A stretch of DNA of 64,000 nucleotides. Source: Atherinomorus stipes (Eukaryota; Chordata; Actinopteri; Atheriniformes; Atherinidae). Both the position numbers and the translations under genes were made by a program. Of the stretch, positions 46,150 through 56,919 are shown piece by piece. The stretch spans positions 23,535-87,534 of the forward strand of contig JALJCO010000132.1 in the NCBI GenBank assembly GCA_023101725.1, given 5' to 3'. The notes beneath the pieces are model-generated. The model was not told the DNA's origin, made no database searches, and worked only from the letters and a program-made list of their open reading frames with translations. Every line of letters begins with the position of its first letter. Within the stretch, counting starts at the first letter, position 1.

Positions 46150-46556
46150 AGAGTTGGGCTTTAACTTCTAAATCATGGAATAAAACTGTGGAATGAACTG
46201 AATGATGAACTCAAATTATGTACTTTTTTGGTGAACTTTAAAAGAGCCTTAAAATGTAAAATTATAAAAGATCATACTGTCGTGTAGCTATATTGTGTAA
46301 CCATGAGAATATGTAGTATGAATCTGTAAGAATATTTGAATATGAATGTGTATAAGTGTATATACTGTATGCATCTATGTAAATGGACAGAAGATGTTTT
46401 GTTTTGTAGACAGCTGAGTCAATGAATAGGGTAAGCAATTATAAGCCTTGGCTTCAGCCTATACCTTTTTTGGTAAATTATTGGTTTGCAATGTTCTATT
46501 TGTTTCTGGTATTGCAATGTTTTGATTTACCAAAGCAAAGTTAATCAATCAATCAT
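46150..46556 (+). pseudogene. LINE 3' end with C-terminal coding remnant
   Basis: A remnant reading (conceptually) IKLWNELNDELK and FKRALKCKIIK matches the last residues of fish CR1/L2-group LINE ORFs. A 3' UTR follows with AAGCCTTGGCTTCAGCCTAT and an (AATC)n-like tail ending near 46556. It is 5'-truncated and non-functional. Confidence 0.55.
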
Positions 46557-46621
46557 ATCAATGGATCACCGCGAGCATCCGGGAATTTTCGCCAAATTCG
46601 TCACATCCGGTTAGGTTACAG

Positions 46622-46946
46622 GTGAAAACATGGCTTCGTTGCATAGGGGAGCCACTGAATTACCTGCTTCATTACTCGTCAATCTTCGTTTATTCTACTT
46701 TGGAAATACCGAGAAGTCCCGCTGTGTCTGGCTGCCATAAACATATCTATCACACGGACAAGAGAATATGTTTGTTCCAGTTCCCAAAACAACAGAAAAA
46801 GTCCCGAACAACATGCTAAGTGGCTAGCTGCTATCAAGCCCATAAATGCTGACAGTTCACGCTGGAAACCATGGAAACATCTAACAATATGTTCGGATCA
46901 CTTTGTGACTGATAAAAAAAGCATATATTGTGGTCTCACTTTTTAA
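46622..46946 (+). pseudogene. THAP-domain zinc finger remnant
   Basis: The frame contains SGCHKHIYHTDKRICLFQFP (Cys at 46733-46735). After a frameshift near 46810-46820 it continues with W (46821), a second W and CSDHF (Cys 46890-46892, His 46899-46901). C...C...C-x2-H plus the conserved Trp and a CSDHF box is the THAP C2CH DNA-binding finger. A second frameshift near 46722-46730 displaces the first cysteine. THAP fingers occur in P-element and Kolobok transposases and in host proteins. This copy is broken and isolated, so its source is unclear. Confidence 0.65.
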
Positions 46947-46949
46947 ACC

Positions 46950-48940
46950 CTGTAGTTTTTGTACAGATGATAGAAAACACCATTAAATCAGTGGATGTAC
47001 AGAATCACAGCGCCGCCCGCTGTTCCGTCTCCTCAGGACTGTTAACGATTACGTTCATCCAGATTACTGCCATCAATGTTCCCACATCACAATAAAAGCA
47101 TAAAAAGCGGCAGAAAGGCATTTGCAGCGTTATAAACATGCACAGTCATAACCAGTTACATACAGATGAGACTGCCGGTAATTTATAGCTTTATCAATGA
47201 GAGTAAACTCCTGAGAAGTACATCAAAGAAATACCACCATTTCTTAAAAATGCGGGGAAAATTAATATTAATAATAAAAATAAATGGCTTGAACACGGGG
47301 CTTACCTGATGAAACCAAATACATCATGAGATCGGGAAACTGATCATCAGGCTGTTATGTACAGGTAGGTTCGTCTAACCAGGCTGTAGCAGCAGAAGAT
47401 GGGCATCACTTAGTCCAACAGATACTAGTTTAGCTTCGTATCTTCTTCTAGCGTCGGCAGTAAGACTTTCAGTATAACTGGACTATAATATTTCAAAGAC
47501 AGACCGGCGGAGAAAAAAAATTAAAAAGAGTGCAAAAGCAGTTTTTGAGGCTCATAGTCCATCAGACGCCGTTCAAATACGAAGCATGTTTTCACCGGGA
47601 CCAGCTTCGTGGTCACGTGAATTCCGGGTTGTGACGTAGGCTCGCGCTGATCCATACATGTTTTTTATATTTACATTTTCAACTGCTGGCTTTATGAAAT
47701 CTGGAGGCATCTTATTCTCTGTGTAACTTTTCGGTTCATATAACACGTTGAATGTACTGAGACATCTTTCTGTTGACCACATCAAATTCTTTATGCTCAC
47801 ACCTCAAATCAAACAATTATCAACCAAAAGTAAACTTTGACATTTTTAACTATACATCCCATACATTTATAGCTGCTTGTTTGATGTATAAATTTAGTAA
47901 TGAAAGAGACCCAGCTGCTTTGGATAAAATTAGTCTGAATTTAGTCAAAGTTACTCCGAACAAGACATGAGGTTTCATGCTTGGGTGCAACGCTGAGATG
48001 ACATCTTGTGCTCAGCAGGTTACGACATTGTTGGACAAGACAAGAACAGCTCAATCCAGATCCAGGCCAGATTAGATCATTTGCAAAGTATGGTTAAAAA
48101 GATGGCCTAGAAGCTGCCCGAGCGCTACGCCGCTGTCTGCGTGCGGAAATTCAGGTCACAACAGATGTTCCATACTTGGTCGTAATGATGCTAAATTAGC
48201 TCATTCCCAAGTGTAACTGTCCCAAATCTATACGGCTAACACCCAGACGTGTCTGGCAACAGCTACAAGGACAGAGTCAGCTGACCACAAGCAACCTGAT
48301 GCCATAAGCTAGCCGAGTCTGAAGACATTTAGGGCAGATAAACATATAAACAGCAGCTCATCTGATGAAAGCTAAACATGAGAGAATCATGCTGATATCT
48401 TTCAATGTAGCTAGAATCGACAATCTACAAACAAAAGGGAAAAGTTTAAATAACACTAGCGTAAAAAATAAGATGTGGATCATGAGAACTGCCAAAAGCC
48501 ATATCTAATAACTAAATAACAGGAATGTAATATGTGGTAAAATTTATATCAAAGTCCTATTGTTGCTGGTGGAAAAAAAAAAAAAATCAAGGCAAGCCAG
48601 CACTGTATAGATGAAAGTAAAAAACAAACAAACTTGTTTTTGGTCAAGTTGTGGCAGCACATGTCTCGTCTGTATGACATGTCCATTAGGTCAAACCATG
48701 ATCACCCAAAAGGAGATGAAGTCATCTTTCAAGGCAGCTCATAAAACCTGCTGTAGTTAATGTGACGCTTGGACTCTGCAATGCTCTTCTTAGCCAAATA
48801 TGTTTGAGTTATGTTTGGACTTGGCCGTATTGGACATGATCCGGCCAAGTTCATCAGATGGCTGTCATATTGTGGCTTGCAGTGAACTCAAGAGATTGCT
48901 CAGTCTGTGCAGTGTGGAGATGCTTTTAGCTATGATTAGT
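46950..48940. other. intergenic or intronic sequence, nothing recognised
   Basis: Open frames of up to 75 codons occur on both strands without recognised domains. The segment just after the THAP remnant does not show a transposase core. Confidence 0.4.
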
Positions 48941-48944
48941 TTAA

Positions 48945-49541
48945 AGGGACATTGTGTAATCGGGAGCAGCTTCCTCGTACTTTTCATGCTGCATTCGCGT
49001 GAAACCGGGCAGACCGACGACAGCCGCTGCATGTAAAGTTATCACCGGCCTCTATGTGAAGACGTGGTCCGTCAGTTACAGTGACATCAGTCTACATCTG
49101 TTCGGTTGTCATGGCGATGTCGTATTGTTTTCCCTGACCCATGTTTTACTGTCTTTCGCTCGGCTTTATTGATTAAAATGACATCTGGTTTGTTACCAAC
49201 GGCCGTCTGCCCGACTGCACGTGAACCCAGCATCAGTGAGACGCTGGTTTCTCTTCAAAGGCATTACCTCGAACTGAGCTGAAAACTCCGGTGTGTCCGG
49301 TGAGTTTCTGTGTTTTCCTACTGTCACGCTTCTCCCGAACGCAAAAACATGGCGATACGACATGGCAGCCTCCACCGAGCCGACCCGCTCGATGTGTAAA
49401 TGAATGATACGAACGGCAAATTTAGAACTTAGAGGAGCACTTCAGTTTGTTGATGGGAGTGATTACTGATTAATGAAAAAACACTTTTGAACCAAATAAT
49501 CAGTTTTTGTGAATAAATAACAGAACTTACACAATATCCCT
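48945..49541. mobile_element. TTAA-flanked MITE (597 bp)
   Basis: Ends AGGGACATTGTGTAA and TTACACAATATCCCT lie between intact TTAA copies at 48941-48944 and 49542-49545. There is no transposase. This is another TTAAAGGRR-class family, distinct from the others in the window. Confidence 0.8.
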
Positions 49542-49759
49542 TTAAGTCAGCGAGGCTTGCAGTGCTGAAATCGCACATCACAGAAAAATGGCTGATCCAA
49601 GAAAAAAACTATGTTTGTGTAAAATCTACTGTTAAGCTGTAAACAAATAAAGGATTTCGAACTGTGCTCCTCAGTTTGAAAGCTCTCGTAGTAATGAGTA
49701 TTGATATTTAGGAATCTAACTTGATAGTGCATTCTCTTTCTCACATTACATAAGTTATA

Positions 49760-50240
49760 ATCAAAGGTCAAAGCCAGAGTTGGTCTTCTTCTCACATTTA
49801 CAGCCAAATGTTTGATTATTGACACGACCATCCTCCCCTTATTTGACTACGGCGACACAATCTACAGACATGCTTGCAAAGGAACTCAATAAAAACTGGA
49901 CTCAATTTACCACGATTCAACTTGTCACAGGCAGAACTCATCATCGTCTGCTCTACGGTCAGGTTAAATGGCCATCATTACAAACTCGCTGTAATTTTCA
50001 CTGGTTCGCTTTCATCTATCAAACACTCCTTGGTCTTTCACCTCCATATTTATGTCAGCTTCTGCACAGAGTATCTACAGCCAAATACAACACATGGCAA
50101 GAGGTCTGCATCACCATGACAACAGAGTCAACACTGTGAAAGCCCCGACCTCAACAACTGGGTCAGACTCCAGTGTTTCAGCCACAGGCGGCATCTCGCC
50201 ATCGGTAAGTCTTTTTAACTCCTTCCAGACCTGCGCTGGA
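49760..50240 (+). pseudogene. LINE RT C-terminal fragment
   Basis: A remnant with RTHHRLLYGQVKWPSL, FHWFAFIYQTLLGLSPPYL and CQLLHR blocks matches the region after the RT palm in fish CR1/L2-group LINEs. At least two frameshifts and stops are present. It lies just left of the sequence into which the BEL element inserted. Confidence 0.6.
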
Positions 50241-50543
50241 AGGCGGTAATGGTGGGACTTTATCCTTTATATCGTTTGGATTCAAACAAACGTTCCGGTT
50301 TTTTACCTCAGAGATGTACCGGACATGCTGGTCTCCATGTCATAAGAGCAGAAATGTTGCTGCATGTCGTTTTGGCTGATACACAAGAAAATGTTCTAGA
50401 CAGAGTAGAAGGGAGAGCGTGGCTGTGTTGGCTTATCTGCAACATTTCCTGATGTCTGAATGTGACCGGGCGCAATAAGTCTGCGAAGAAGCGATATGTT
50501 TGAAAAGACGAGTCTGGTTAAAGAGCAGATGGACTTTACCGCT

Positions 50544-51001
50544 TGTGTTGTCCTTCTGGACATAGTATTTTGTTGCACTTTTATATTGGTAGTCAGGCCT
50601 TTATTTTGACAAGCCTTTTTCTGTTAGTTGTTTCCTGTTAGCTACTCCCCCTCAGTCACCACATGGAAGCAAGCTAGTCAGCCTGCATGTGTTTTATCCA
50701 GCCACGCCGTTTTAACCCAGTTATGCTGTAAATGTCAAGGAAGCAATGTCGTAAGTACATTTTGTCAGATTTAAGTTAGTATTTAGATGGTTGTTTTTAT
50801 GAGCGAGTCATTTGTTTCAGTGGAACTAAAACAGCTATTTTTGTTTTATGTTGTTACAGTTTTCACTCTGTCTGTGTGAAATGATGGAAAGAGCCACAGT
50901 AAATGAAAGAGTGCAGCTTACTACGACTCCTCGTTATTTCCACAAGAAGAGTTTAGCTGGTTGTATAGCTGCAGTACTTACACCGTAGTGAAGACAACAC
51001 A
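50544..51001 (+). repeat. 5' LTR of BEL/Pao element
   Basis: 458 bp starting TGTGTTGTCCTTCTGGACAT and ending GTGAAGACAACACA. It would hold the promoter and R region; I could not place a TATA box or primer-binding site with confidence. Confidence 0.95.
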
Positions 51002-51042
51002 GTGAAAAGACATTGAAAGCTGGCATTGTGCTTCATGGAGAA

Positions 51043-54000
51043 ATGGCTACAAACCAAAGTGATAAGAGCTCAGAGACGAGTAGGAAAAGTTCACGCTCAT
51101 CTACATCATCAGCTAATTCAGTAACAAGAGCACGTGCAAAGGCTGAGGCAGCAAAAGCACGTCTTGCATTTGCAGATGAAGAGGCTAAAGCTAAAGTGGA
51201 AAGGGCTGTCAAGGAAGCTGAATATCAGAAAGAGATAGCTGCTAAAGAATCCGAAGCAAAGCTAGAAAAAGCACGAAGGGATGCTGAGCTTGAAATGCTC
51301 GTTCTACGAAGGGAAGCGGCAGCAGCTGAGGCCGAAGCAGCTGTGTGGGAAGATGCTATGGAAAACTTTGTTGTGTTAGACGAGACAGGCCCATCAGAGG
51401 AAGATAAAATGGCACGAACTAGGGACTATATACACTCCCAAACTTCTGATCAACCCCCAGTGCAACCAGCTGCTTATGCCAGCCCATCAACACAGCAATC
51501 CCCTACCTTTCCAAGCAAAGCATTGCCTGCTAATGTGCCTAGCCACCCCATGCCAACAAATTATGGTTACAGTGATGAATATGTACCACCAGCGATAAAG
51601 GTGGAAAGACCGGTCTCACGCAGAGAGCTTAAGCAGGAAGAAAATGCTACACAGCTTCACACCAGCTTAAATGTACAGGCGCAGCCCTTTGTCACCCCAC
51701 TTAGGCCAACAGTTCAGCAAGATGTATCTGCTCCCAATCAACTGGCACAGTACTTAGCCCGACGCGATCTGCTAAGTTCAAGTTTGTATAAGTTTGATGA
51801 TAAGCCAGAAAATTACCGTGCATGGAGGTCATCCTATTGCAACGCCACTCAAGGACTAGGCCTCACAGCAACGGAAGAATTGGACTTAATGACTAAATGG
51901 CTCGGCAGTGAATCCAGGGACCATGTCAAACGTCTTCGTTCAGCACACGTGTCTAATCCAGCCATGGCACTCAGAAAGGCCTGGGAGCGCCTTCAGGAAT
52001 GCTTTGCCGCACCTGAAATTATCGAAAAGTCTCTTTTCAGCCGACTTGACAACTTCCCAAGGGTTTTGGCAAAGGAGCACACAAAGCTTCAGGAACTGGC
52101 AGATTTGCTGATGGAAGTACAGTGTGCCAAAGAGGATGGCTATCTCCCAGCTCTATCTTATTTGGATACGGCACGGGGTATTGAACCTATAGTGGCAAAG
52201 TTGCCTTTTGGACTGCAGGAAAAATGGATGGCAGATGGTTCGAAGTTCAAAAGAGTAAATGATGGACAATTTCCACCATTTGAAGTCTTTGTTGATTTTA
52301 TACGAGGTGAGGCACGAAAAAGGAATGACCCCAGCTTCGCCTTGACAGTAGCCACTGGGACTTTCGTGAAGCCTCAAAAGACGGTCTTCAAAGGTGCAAG
52401 GAATCCTGTCATGGTTCAGAAAACTGATGTAGCTTCCTCTGGCTCAGGCACAAACAGCCATGTGGAAAGCATCAACGACTCGATCAAAAGCTGCCCAATA
52501 CATGGCAAACCTCATCCCCTTAAGCGGTGCAGGGCCTTCAGAGGTAAGAGTCTGGAGGACAGGAAGACCTTCCTGAAAGAAAAAGGAATTTGTTTTAAGT
52601 GTTGTGGTTCCACTACCCATCTGGCTAAAGACTGTCGGATCAAAGTCAAATGTATTGAGTGTGGCAGTAGTAATCATGACTCTGCAATGCATCCAGGTCC
52701 TGGTCCACAGGTCGAGGCTCCCTCTGCCTCATCAGACAATGGCGGGGAGGGAGAAGAAGGTAACATCATACAAGCTACTGTCACCTCAAGCTGTACTGAG
52801 GTATGTGGAACAGGACAAGTTGGCCGCTCTTGTTCTAAAATTTGTCTCACAAAGGTATATCTTCAAGGTCAGCCAGACAAAGCTATCAAAGCTTACGTCA
52901 TCCTAGATGACCAAAGCAATCGATCACTAGCAAGGTCAAGTTTCTTTGAGCTGTTCAACATTAAGGCTGAACCACGTTCGTACTGTCTGAGGACATGTTC
53001 TGGAACAATGGAAATGTCGGGACGAAGGGCTGAAGACGTTTGGGTTGAGTCACTCGACGGGAAGGTCAAAATCCCGCTACCACCACTTATCGAGTGCAAT
53101 GACATTCTTGATAACCGGTCCGAAATCCCAACTCCAAGCGCCGCTCTGCATTACCCACATCTTGCAAAAGTGGCAGAACGTATTCCGGAAATAGACTCTG
53201 AGGCTCAGATACTTCTGCTGCTTGGCAGGGACGTAATTAGAGTCCATAAGGTACGGGAACAAGTTAATGGCCCACACCATGCCCCTTTCGCTCAACGTTT
53301 AGACCTGGGTTGGGTGCTCATTGGAGAGGTTTGTTTGGGGAACGCACACAGGCCAACCGTAAGTACCTTTAAAACAACAGTGCTCGATAATGGCCGTCCT
53401 TCATTCCTCCAACCGTGCACAAATTTCATACACATCAAAGAAAGGGTTCATCACACACAACACGGGATCTTTGAGACCAACAAAACACCAGAGGAGGTAT
53501 TGGGAAAAACGGTATTCAGCCACTCCGAACATGACAACAAGCTGGCTCCCTCTGTGGAAGATGAAACCTTTCTGAAGTTGATGGACAAAAAGGTCTACAG
53601 AGATGAGTCAAATAGTTGGGTGGCTCCACTCCCGTTCAGACAACCAAGATCCCGCCTACCCAACAACCGAGAACAAGCGGTTAAACGCTTTGTGTCACTC
53701 CAACGGAACCTAAACAGAAAACCGGAAATGCAAATGCAGTACGTGGCCTACATGGGAAAATTATTGGAAAACGATCATGCAGAGGTAGCACCACCCCTGA
53801 GAGAAGACGAGGAATGTTGGTACCTCCCTACATTTGGTGTGTACCACCCACAGAAACCGGGCCAAATCAGGGTGGTGTTTGACTCAAGTGCAAAACATTC
53901 AGGCGTCTCTCTTAACGATGTGCTCCTTACAGGACCCGACCTGAATAACTCATTGCTTGGAGTCTTGATGCGGTTCCGGAAGGAAAAGGTTGCTGTTGTT

Positions 54001-56862
54001 GCTGATATACAGCAAATGTTTCATTGTTTCTTGGTGGAAGAAGGCCACAGAAACTATCTAAGATTCCTGTGGTACAAGGATAACCATGTGGCAAAAGAAG
54101 TCATAGACTACAGGATGAAAGTACATGTTTTTGGCAACAGCCCGTCTCCCGCCGTAGCCATCTATGGGCTTAGAAGAGCGATCAACGAGGGTGCACGAGA
54201 ACATGGAGCCGACACTGTCAACTTTGTAGAACGCCACTTCTACGTCGACGATGGGTTATGCTCTGTTTCGACCGACGCTGAAGCCATTGATTTGCTGCGT
54301 AGAACTCAGTCTTCGTTAGCCGAGTCTAACCTCCGGCTACACAAGTTTGCCTCAAACAGGCAAGAGGTCTTGGGAGCTTTCTCACCTGAGGACTGTTCAG
54401 CACCCAGTAAAGACATAGATTTCAGTGGAGAACCTGTGCCAACTCAACGCAGTCTGGGTCTCCTGTGGGAGACAGCAAGTGACACGTTCACCTTCTCAGT
54501 GTCAACTGATACTAAGCCTTTTACTCGACGTGGAGTCCTCTCAGTGGTGAACAGTGTCTTTGACCCCTTAGGCTTCCTAACTCCAGTCACAATCCAAGGA
54601 AGAGTCATTCTCAGAGAACTTACACATGAGCCTTCCGATTGGGACATGCCACTACCGGAGGACAAACTCAGCAAGTGGGAGATCTGGAAGAGCTCCCTCC
54701 AAGACCTGAGATGTCTGCACATACCAAGAGCATACACAGCAGCCTCCTTGGCTGGGGCACGACGAACAGAGCTCTGTGTGTTCTCTGATGCCTCTACCAA
54801 GGCAATCAGCGCTGTTGCATATCTAAGAGTTTCACAGGGAGACTCCCAAGTTCACACTGGGTTTATCATGGGCAAATCAAAACTTGCACCTCAGTGTGCT
54901 CCTACCATTCCAAGACTCGAGCTGTGCGCTGCTGTCTTGGCTGTGGAAATGGCCGACCTTATAGCTGAAGAACTGGACTTGAGGCTGGATGACATCAAGT
55001 TTTACACTGACAGTAAAGTGGTTCTCGGCTACATCTATAATGAAACAAAGCGCTTCCACGTCTACGTCTATAATAGAGTGCAGCGTATACGCCAGACCAC
55101 AAGGCCAGAACAATGGCACTATGTTCCCACAGAGGACAATCCTGCTGACCATGCGACGAGGTCAGTCCCTGCTTCACGCCTGACCCAGACGACATGGTTT
55201 ACAGGACCTACCTTTCTCTTCAAATCTTCTGAGGAAGCAGAACCAGTGCAGTCATTCGATCTAGTCGAACCAGACCAGGATCCTGAAATCCGACCACAAG
55301 TGAGGAGTTATGTCACGCGGCTCCAAGATAGAAACCTCAGTACGGAACGTTTTGAGAGGTTCTCCAGTTTCACAGATCTTGTTCGAGCCGTAGCTCTTCT
55401 CATTCATATTGCTAGGTCCTTTAAGCCTTCCAAGAGCACGGAAAGATGTAAAGGATGGCATAAGTGCGATCTGCCTCGCACTCCAGATGAACTCTCTCAA
55501 GCTAAGGAAATCATCATCAGAGCTGTTCAGAAGAGAGCATTCACCAAAGAGTTTGCAGCTTTGGAGGCAGAAAGGCCACTTCCTTCAAACAGCTGCCTTC
55601 TTCATCTGAGCCCAATCTTGCGGGACAACTTAATCTGCCTTGGAGGCCGTTTGAAGAATGCTGAAGTGGATATTGGAGAGAAGAATCCAATAATCCTCCC
55701 GAGAGACGACCATGTTTCTCTGCTATTTGTCAGACATTATCATGCTCAGGTCAAGCATCAAGGCCGTCACCTAACCGAAGGTGCAGTGAGGGCAGCAGGT
55801 CTTTGGCTCTTAGGAGGAAGGAGGCTCATCAACTCAGTTCTGTACAAATGCGTGATCTGCCGTAGACTTCGAGGAAAGCTACAAGAACAACGAATGGGAG
55901 ATCTGCCACCAGAGCGCCTTGCAACTTGCCCCCCATTCACATACGTGGGGTTGGATGTCTTCGGACCCTGGTCTGTCATTTCCAGACGTACTAGAGGGGG
56001 ACAAGCCGACAGCAAGCGGTGGGCCATTATATTCTCCTGTATGAGCTCTAGAGCCGTGCACATCGAGATCATCAGTTCTATGGATACTTCAAGCTGCATC
56101 AACGCTATAAGGCGCTTCTTCGCTGTAAGAGGACCCTCTAAGCAGCTGAGATCCGATTGTGGCACAAATTTCATAGGAGCTTGCAAAGAACTTGGAATGA
56201 CTGCAGACGAACCAAACGCAGCAGTCCAGCAGTTTCTGGCCCAACAGGGGTGCATCTGGGTTTTCAATCCCCCTCATGCCTCTCATATGGGTGGTTCTTG
56301 GGAACGTCTGATTGGTGTGGCCCGAAGAATTCTGGATTCCATGCTCCTGGAACAACACACCCGCTTGACCCATGATGTCTTGTGCACGCTAATGGCGGAA
56401 GTGACAGCAATCCTGAATGCGAGACCACTGATTCCTGTCTCGTATGACCCCGAATGTCCATTCATTCTGTCACCATCAATGCTCCTGACTCAGAAGGTTG
56501 GTGTTCCACCTCCACCAGGAGATTTCATGGACGACAACCTCTTGACTAAACAGTGGAAGCAAGTGCAATGTTTCGCCAACAAGTTCTGGAACCGTTGGAG
56601 ACGAGAATATTTGTCTACTCTACAAAGCCGGAGAAAGTGGACCAAGTCTCATCAAAACCTGCAAGAAGGTGATATTGTGCTTCTCAAAGACCAGCATGCT
56701 GCCCGCAACAACTGGCCTATGGCCATGATCACCAAGACCTTCGTTGGAGGAGACGGAAAGGTTAGGAAAGTGGAGTTGAAGACCACAGATCAAGGACGTC
56801 CAAAGACTTTCTTTAGACCAGTTTCAGAAGTTGTCTTACTTTTGTCCACATCTGATGATTAG
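51043..56862 (+). CDS. BEL/Pao gag-pol polyprotein, 1939 aa, uninterrupted
   Basis: I chose the ATG at 51043; the frame is open from 51013, but the ten earlier codons lack an ATG. Residues 10-110 are charged and Ala/Lys/Glu-rich, probably coiled coil; 230-420 are the Pao-type Gag region. Knuckles at 517-550 read CX2CX4HX4C and CX2CX4HX4H. The protease carries LDDQSNRS (first Asp at 622) instead of the usual D-S/T-G, as in vertebrate BEL elements. RT shows RVVFDSSAK, DIQQMFH, GNSPSPAVA and YVDD at 1067-1070. RNase H begins near FSDAS (1247-1251) with PRLELCAAV and YTDSKVVLGY following. Integrase has an HHCC finger (H1567, H1572, C1603, C1606) and a core of D1638, D1705, E1754. The C-terminal Pao-specific tail (LQEGDIVLLKD) ends at 1939. 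No frameshift separates gag and pol, so processing must release the enzymes. Confidence 0.95.
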   Translation: MATNQSDKSSETSRKSSRSSTSSANSVTRARAKAEAAKARLAFADEEAKAKVERAVKEAEYQKEIAAKESEAKLEKARRDAELEMLVLRREAAAAEAEAAVWEDAMENFVVLDETGPSEEDKMARTRDYIHSQTSDQPPVQPAAYASPSTQQSPTFPSKALPANVPSHPMPTNYGYSDEYVPPAIKVERPVSRRELKQEENATQLHTSLNVQAQPFVTPLRPTVQQDVSAPNQLAQYLARRDLLSSSLYKFDDKPENYRAWRSSYCNATQGLGLTATEELDLMTKWLGSESRDHVKRLRSAHVSNPAMALRKAWERLQECFAAPEIIEKSLFSRLDNFPRVLAKEHTKLQELADLLMEVQCAKEDGYLPALSYLDTARGIEPIVAKLPFGLQEKWMADGSKFKRVNDGQFPPFEVFVDFIRGEARKRNDPSFALTVATGTFVKPQKTVFKGARNPVMVQKTDVASSGSGTNSHVESINDSIKSCPIHGKPHPLKRCRAFRGKSLEDRKTFLKEKGICFKCCGSTTHLAKDCRIKVKCIECGSSNHDSAMHPGPGPQVEAPSASSDNGGEGEEGNIIQATVTSSCTEVCGTGQVGRSCSKICLTKVYLQGQPDKAIKAYVILDDQSNRSLARSSFFELFNIKAEPRSYCLRTCSGTMEMSGRRAEDVWVESLDGKVKIPLPPLIECNDILDNRSEIPTPSAALHYPHLAKVAERIPEIDSEAQILLLLGRDVIRVHKVREQVNGPHHAPFAQRLDLGWVLIGEVCLGNAHRPTVSTFKTTVLDNGRPSFLQPCTNFIHIKERVHHTQHGIFETNKTPEEVLGKTVFSHSEHDNKLAPSVEDETFLKLMDKKVYRDESNSWVAPLPFRQPRSRLPNNREQAVKRFVSLQRNLNRKPEMQMQYVAYMGKLLENDHAEVAPPLREDEECWYLPTFGVYHPQKPGQIRVVFDSSAKHSGVSLNDVLLTGPDLNNSLLGVLMRFRKEKVAVVADIQQMFHCFLVEEGHRNYLRFLWYKDNHVAKEVIDYRMKVHVFGNSPSPAVAIYGLRRAINEGAREHGADTVNFVERHFYVDDGLCSVSTDAEAIDLLRRTQSSLAESNLRLHKFASNRQEVLGAFSPEDCSAPSKDIDFSGEPVPTQRSLGLLWETASDTFTFSVSTDTKPFTRRGVLSVVNSVFDPLGFLTPVTIQGRVILRELTHEPSDWDMPLPEDKLSKWEIWKSSLQDLRCLHIPRAYTAASLAGARRTELCVFSDASTKAISAVAYLRVSQGDSQVHTGFIMGKSKLAPQCAPTIPRLELCAAVLAVEMADLIAEELDLRLDDIKFYTDSKVVLGYIYNETKRFHVYVYNRVQRIRQTTRPEQWHYVPTEDNPADHATRSVPASRLTQTTWFTGPTFLFKSSEEAEPVQSFDLVEPDQDPEIRPQVRSYVTRLQDRNLSTERFERFSSFTDLVRAVALLIHIARSFKPSKSTERCKGWHKCDLPRTPDELSQAKEIIIRAVQKRAFTKEFAALEAERPLPSNSCLLHLSPILRDNLICLGGRLKNAEVDIGEKNPIILPRDDHVSLLFVRHYHAQVKHQGRHLTEGAVRAAGLWLLGGRRLINSVLYKCVICRRLRGKLQEQRMGDLPPERLATCPPFTYVGLDVFGPWSVISRRTRGGQADSKRWAIIFSCMSSRAVHIEIISSMDTSSCINAIRRFFAVRGPSKQLRSDCGTNFIGACKELGMTADEPNAAVQQFLAQQGCIWVFNPPHASHMGGSWERLIGVARRILDSMLLEQHTRLTHDVLCTLMAEVTAILNARPLIPVSYDPECPFILSPSMLLTQKVGVPPPPGDFMDDNLLTKQWKQVQCFANKFWNRWRREYLSTLQSRRKWTKSHQNLQEGDIVLLKDQHAARNNWPMAMITKTFVGGDGKVRKVELKTTDQGRPKTFFRPVSEVVLLLSTSDD

Positions 56863-56904
56863 AAACCCAACTAGTTCACAGATTGGTGTGTAATGACCTC
56901 ACTG

Positions 56905-56919
56905 AGGCCAGGCGGGGAG
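56905..56919 (+). promoter_or_regulatory. polypurine tract of BEL/Pao element
   Basis: GAGGCCAGGCGGGGAG immediately precedes the 3' LTR, in the position of the plus-strand primer. It is only partly purine, with the strongest run GGGGAG at the LTR border. Confidence 0.6.

Noticed and set aside
55767..56267. 166-codon minus-strand frame inside the BEL pol region
   Set aside because: It lies antisense to the integrase core, whose catalytic residues are intact on the plus strand.
56863..56919. Possible env-like gene after BEL pol
   Set aside because: Only 57 bases separate the pol stop from the 3' LTR.
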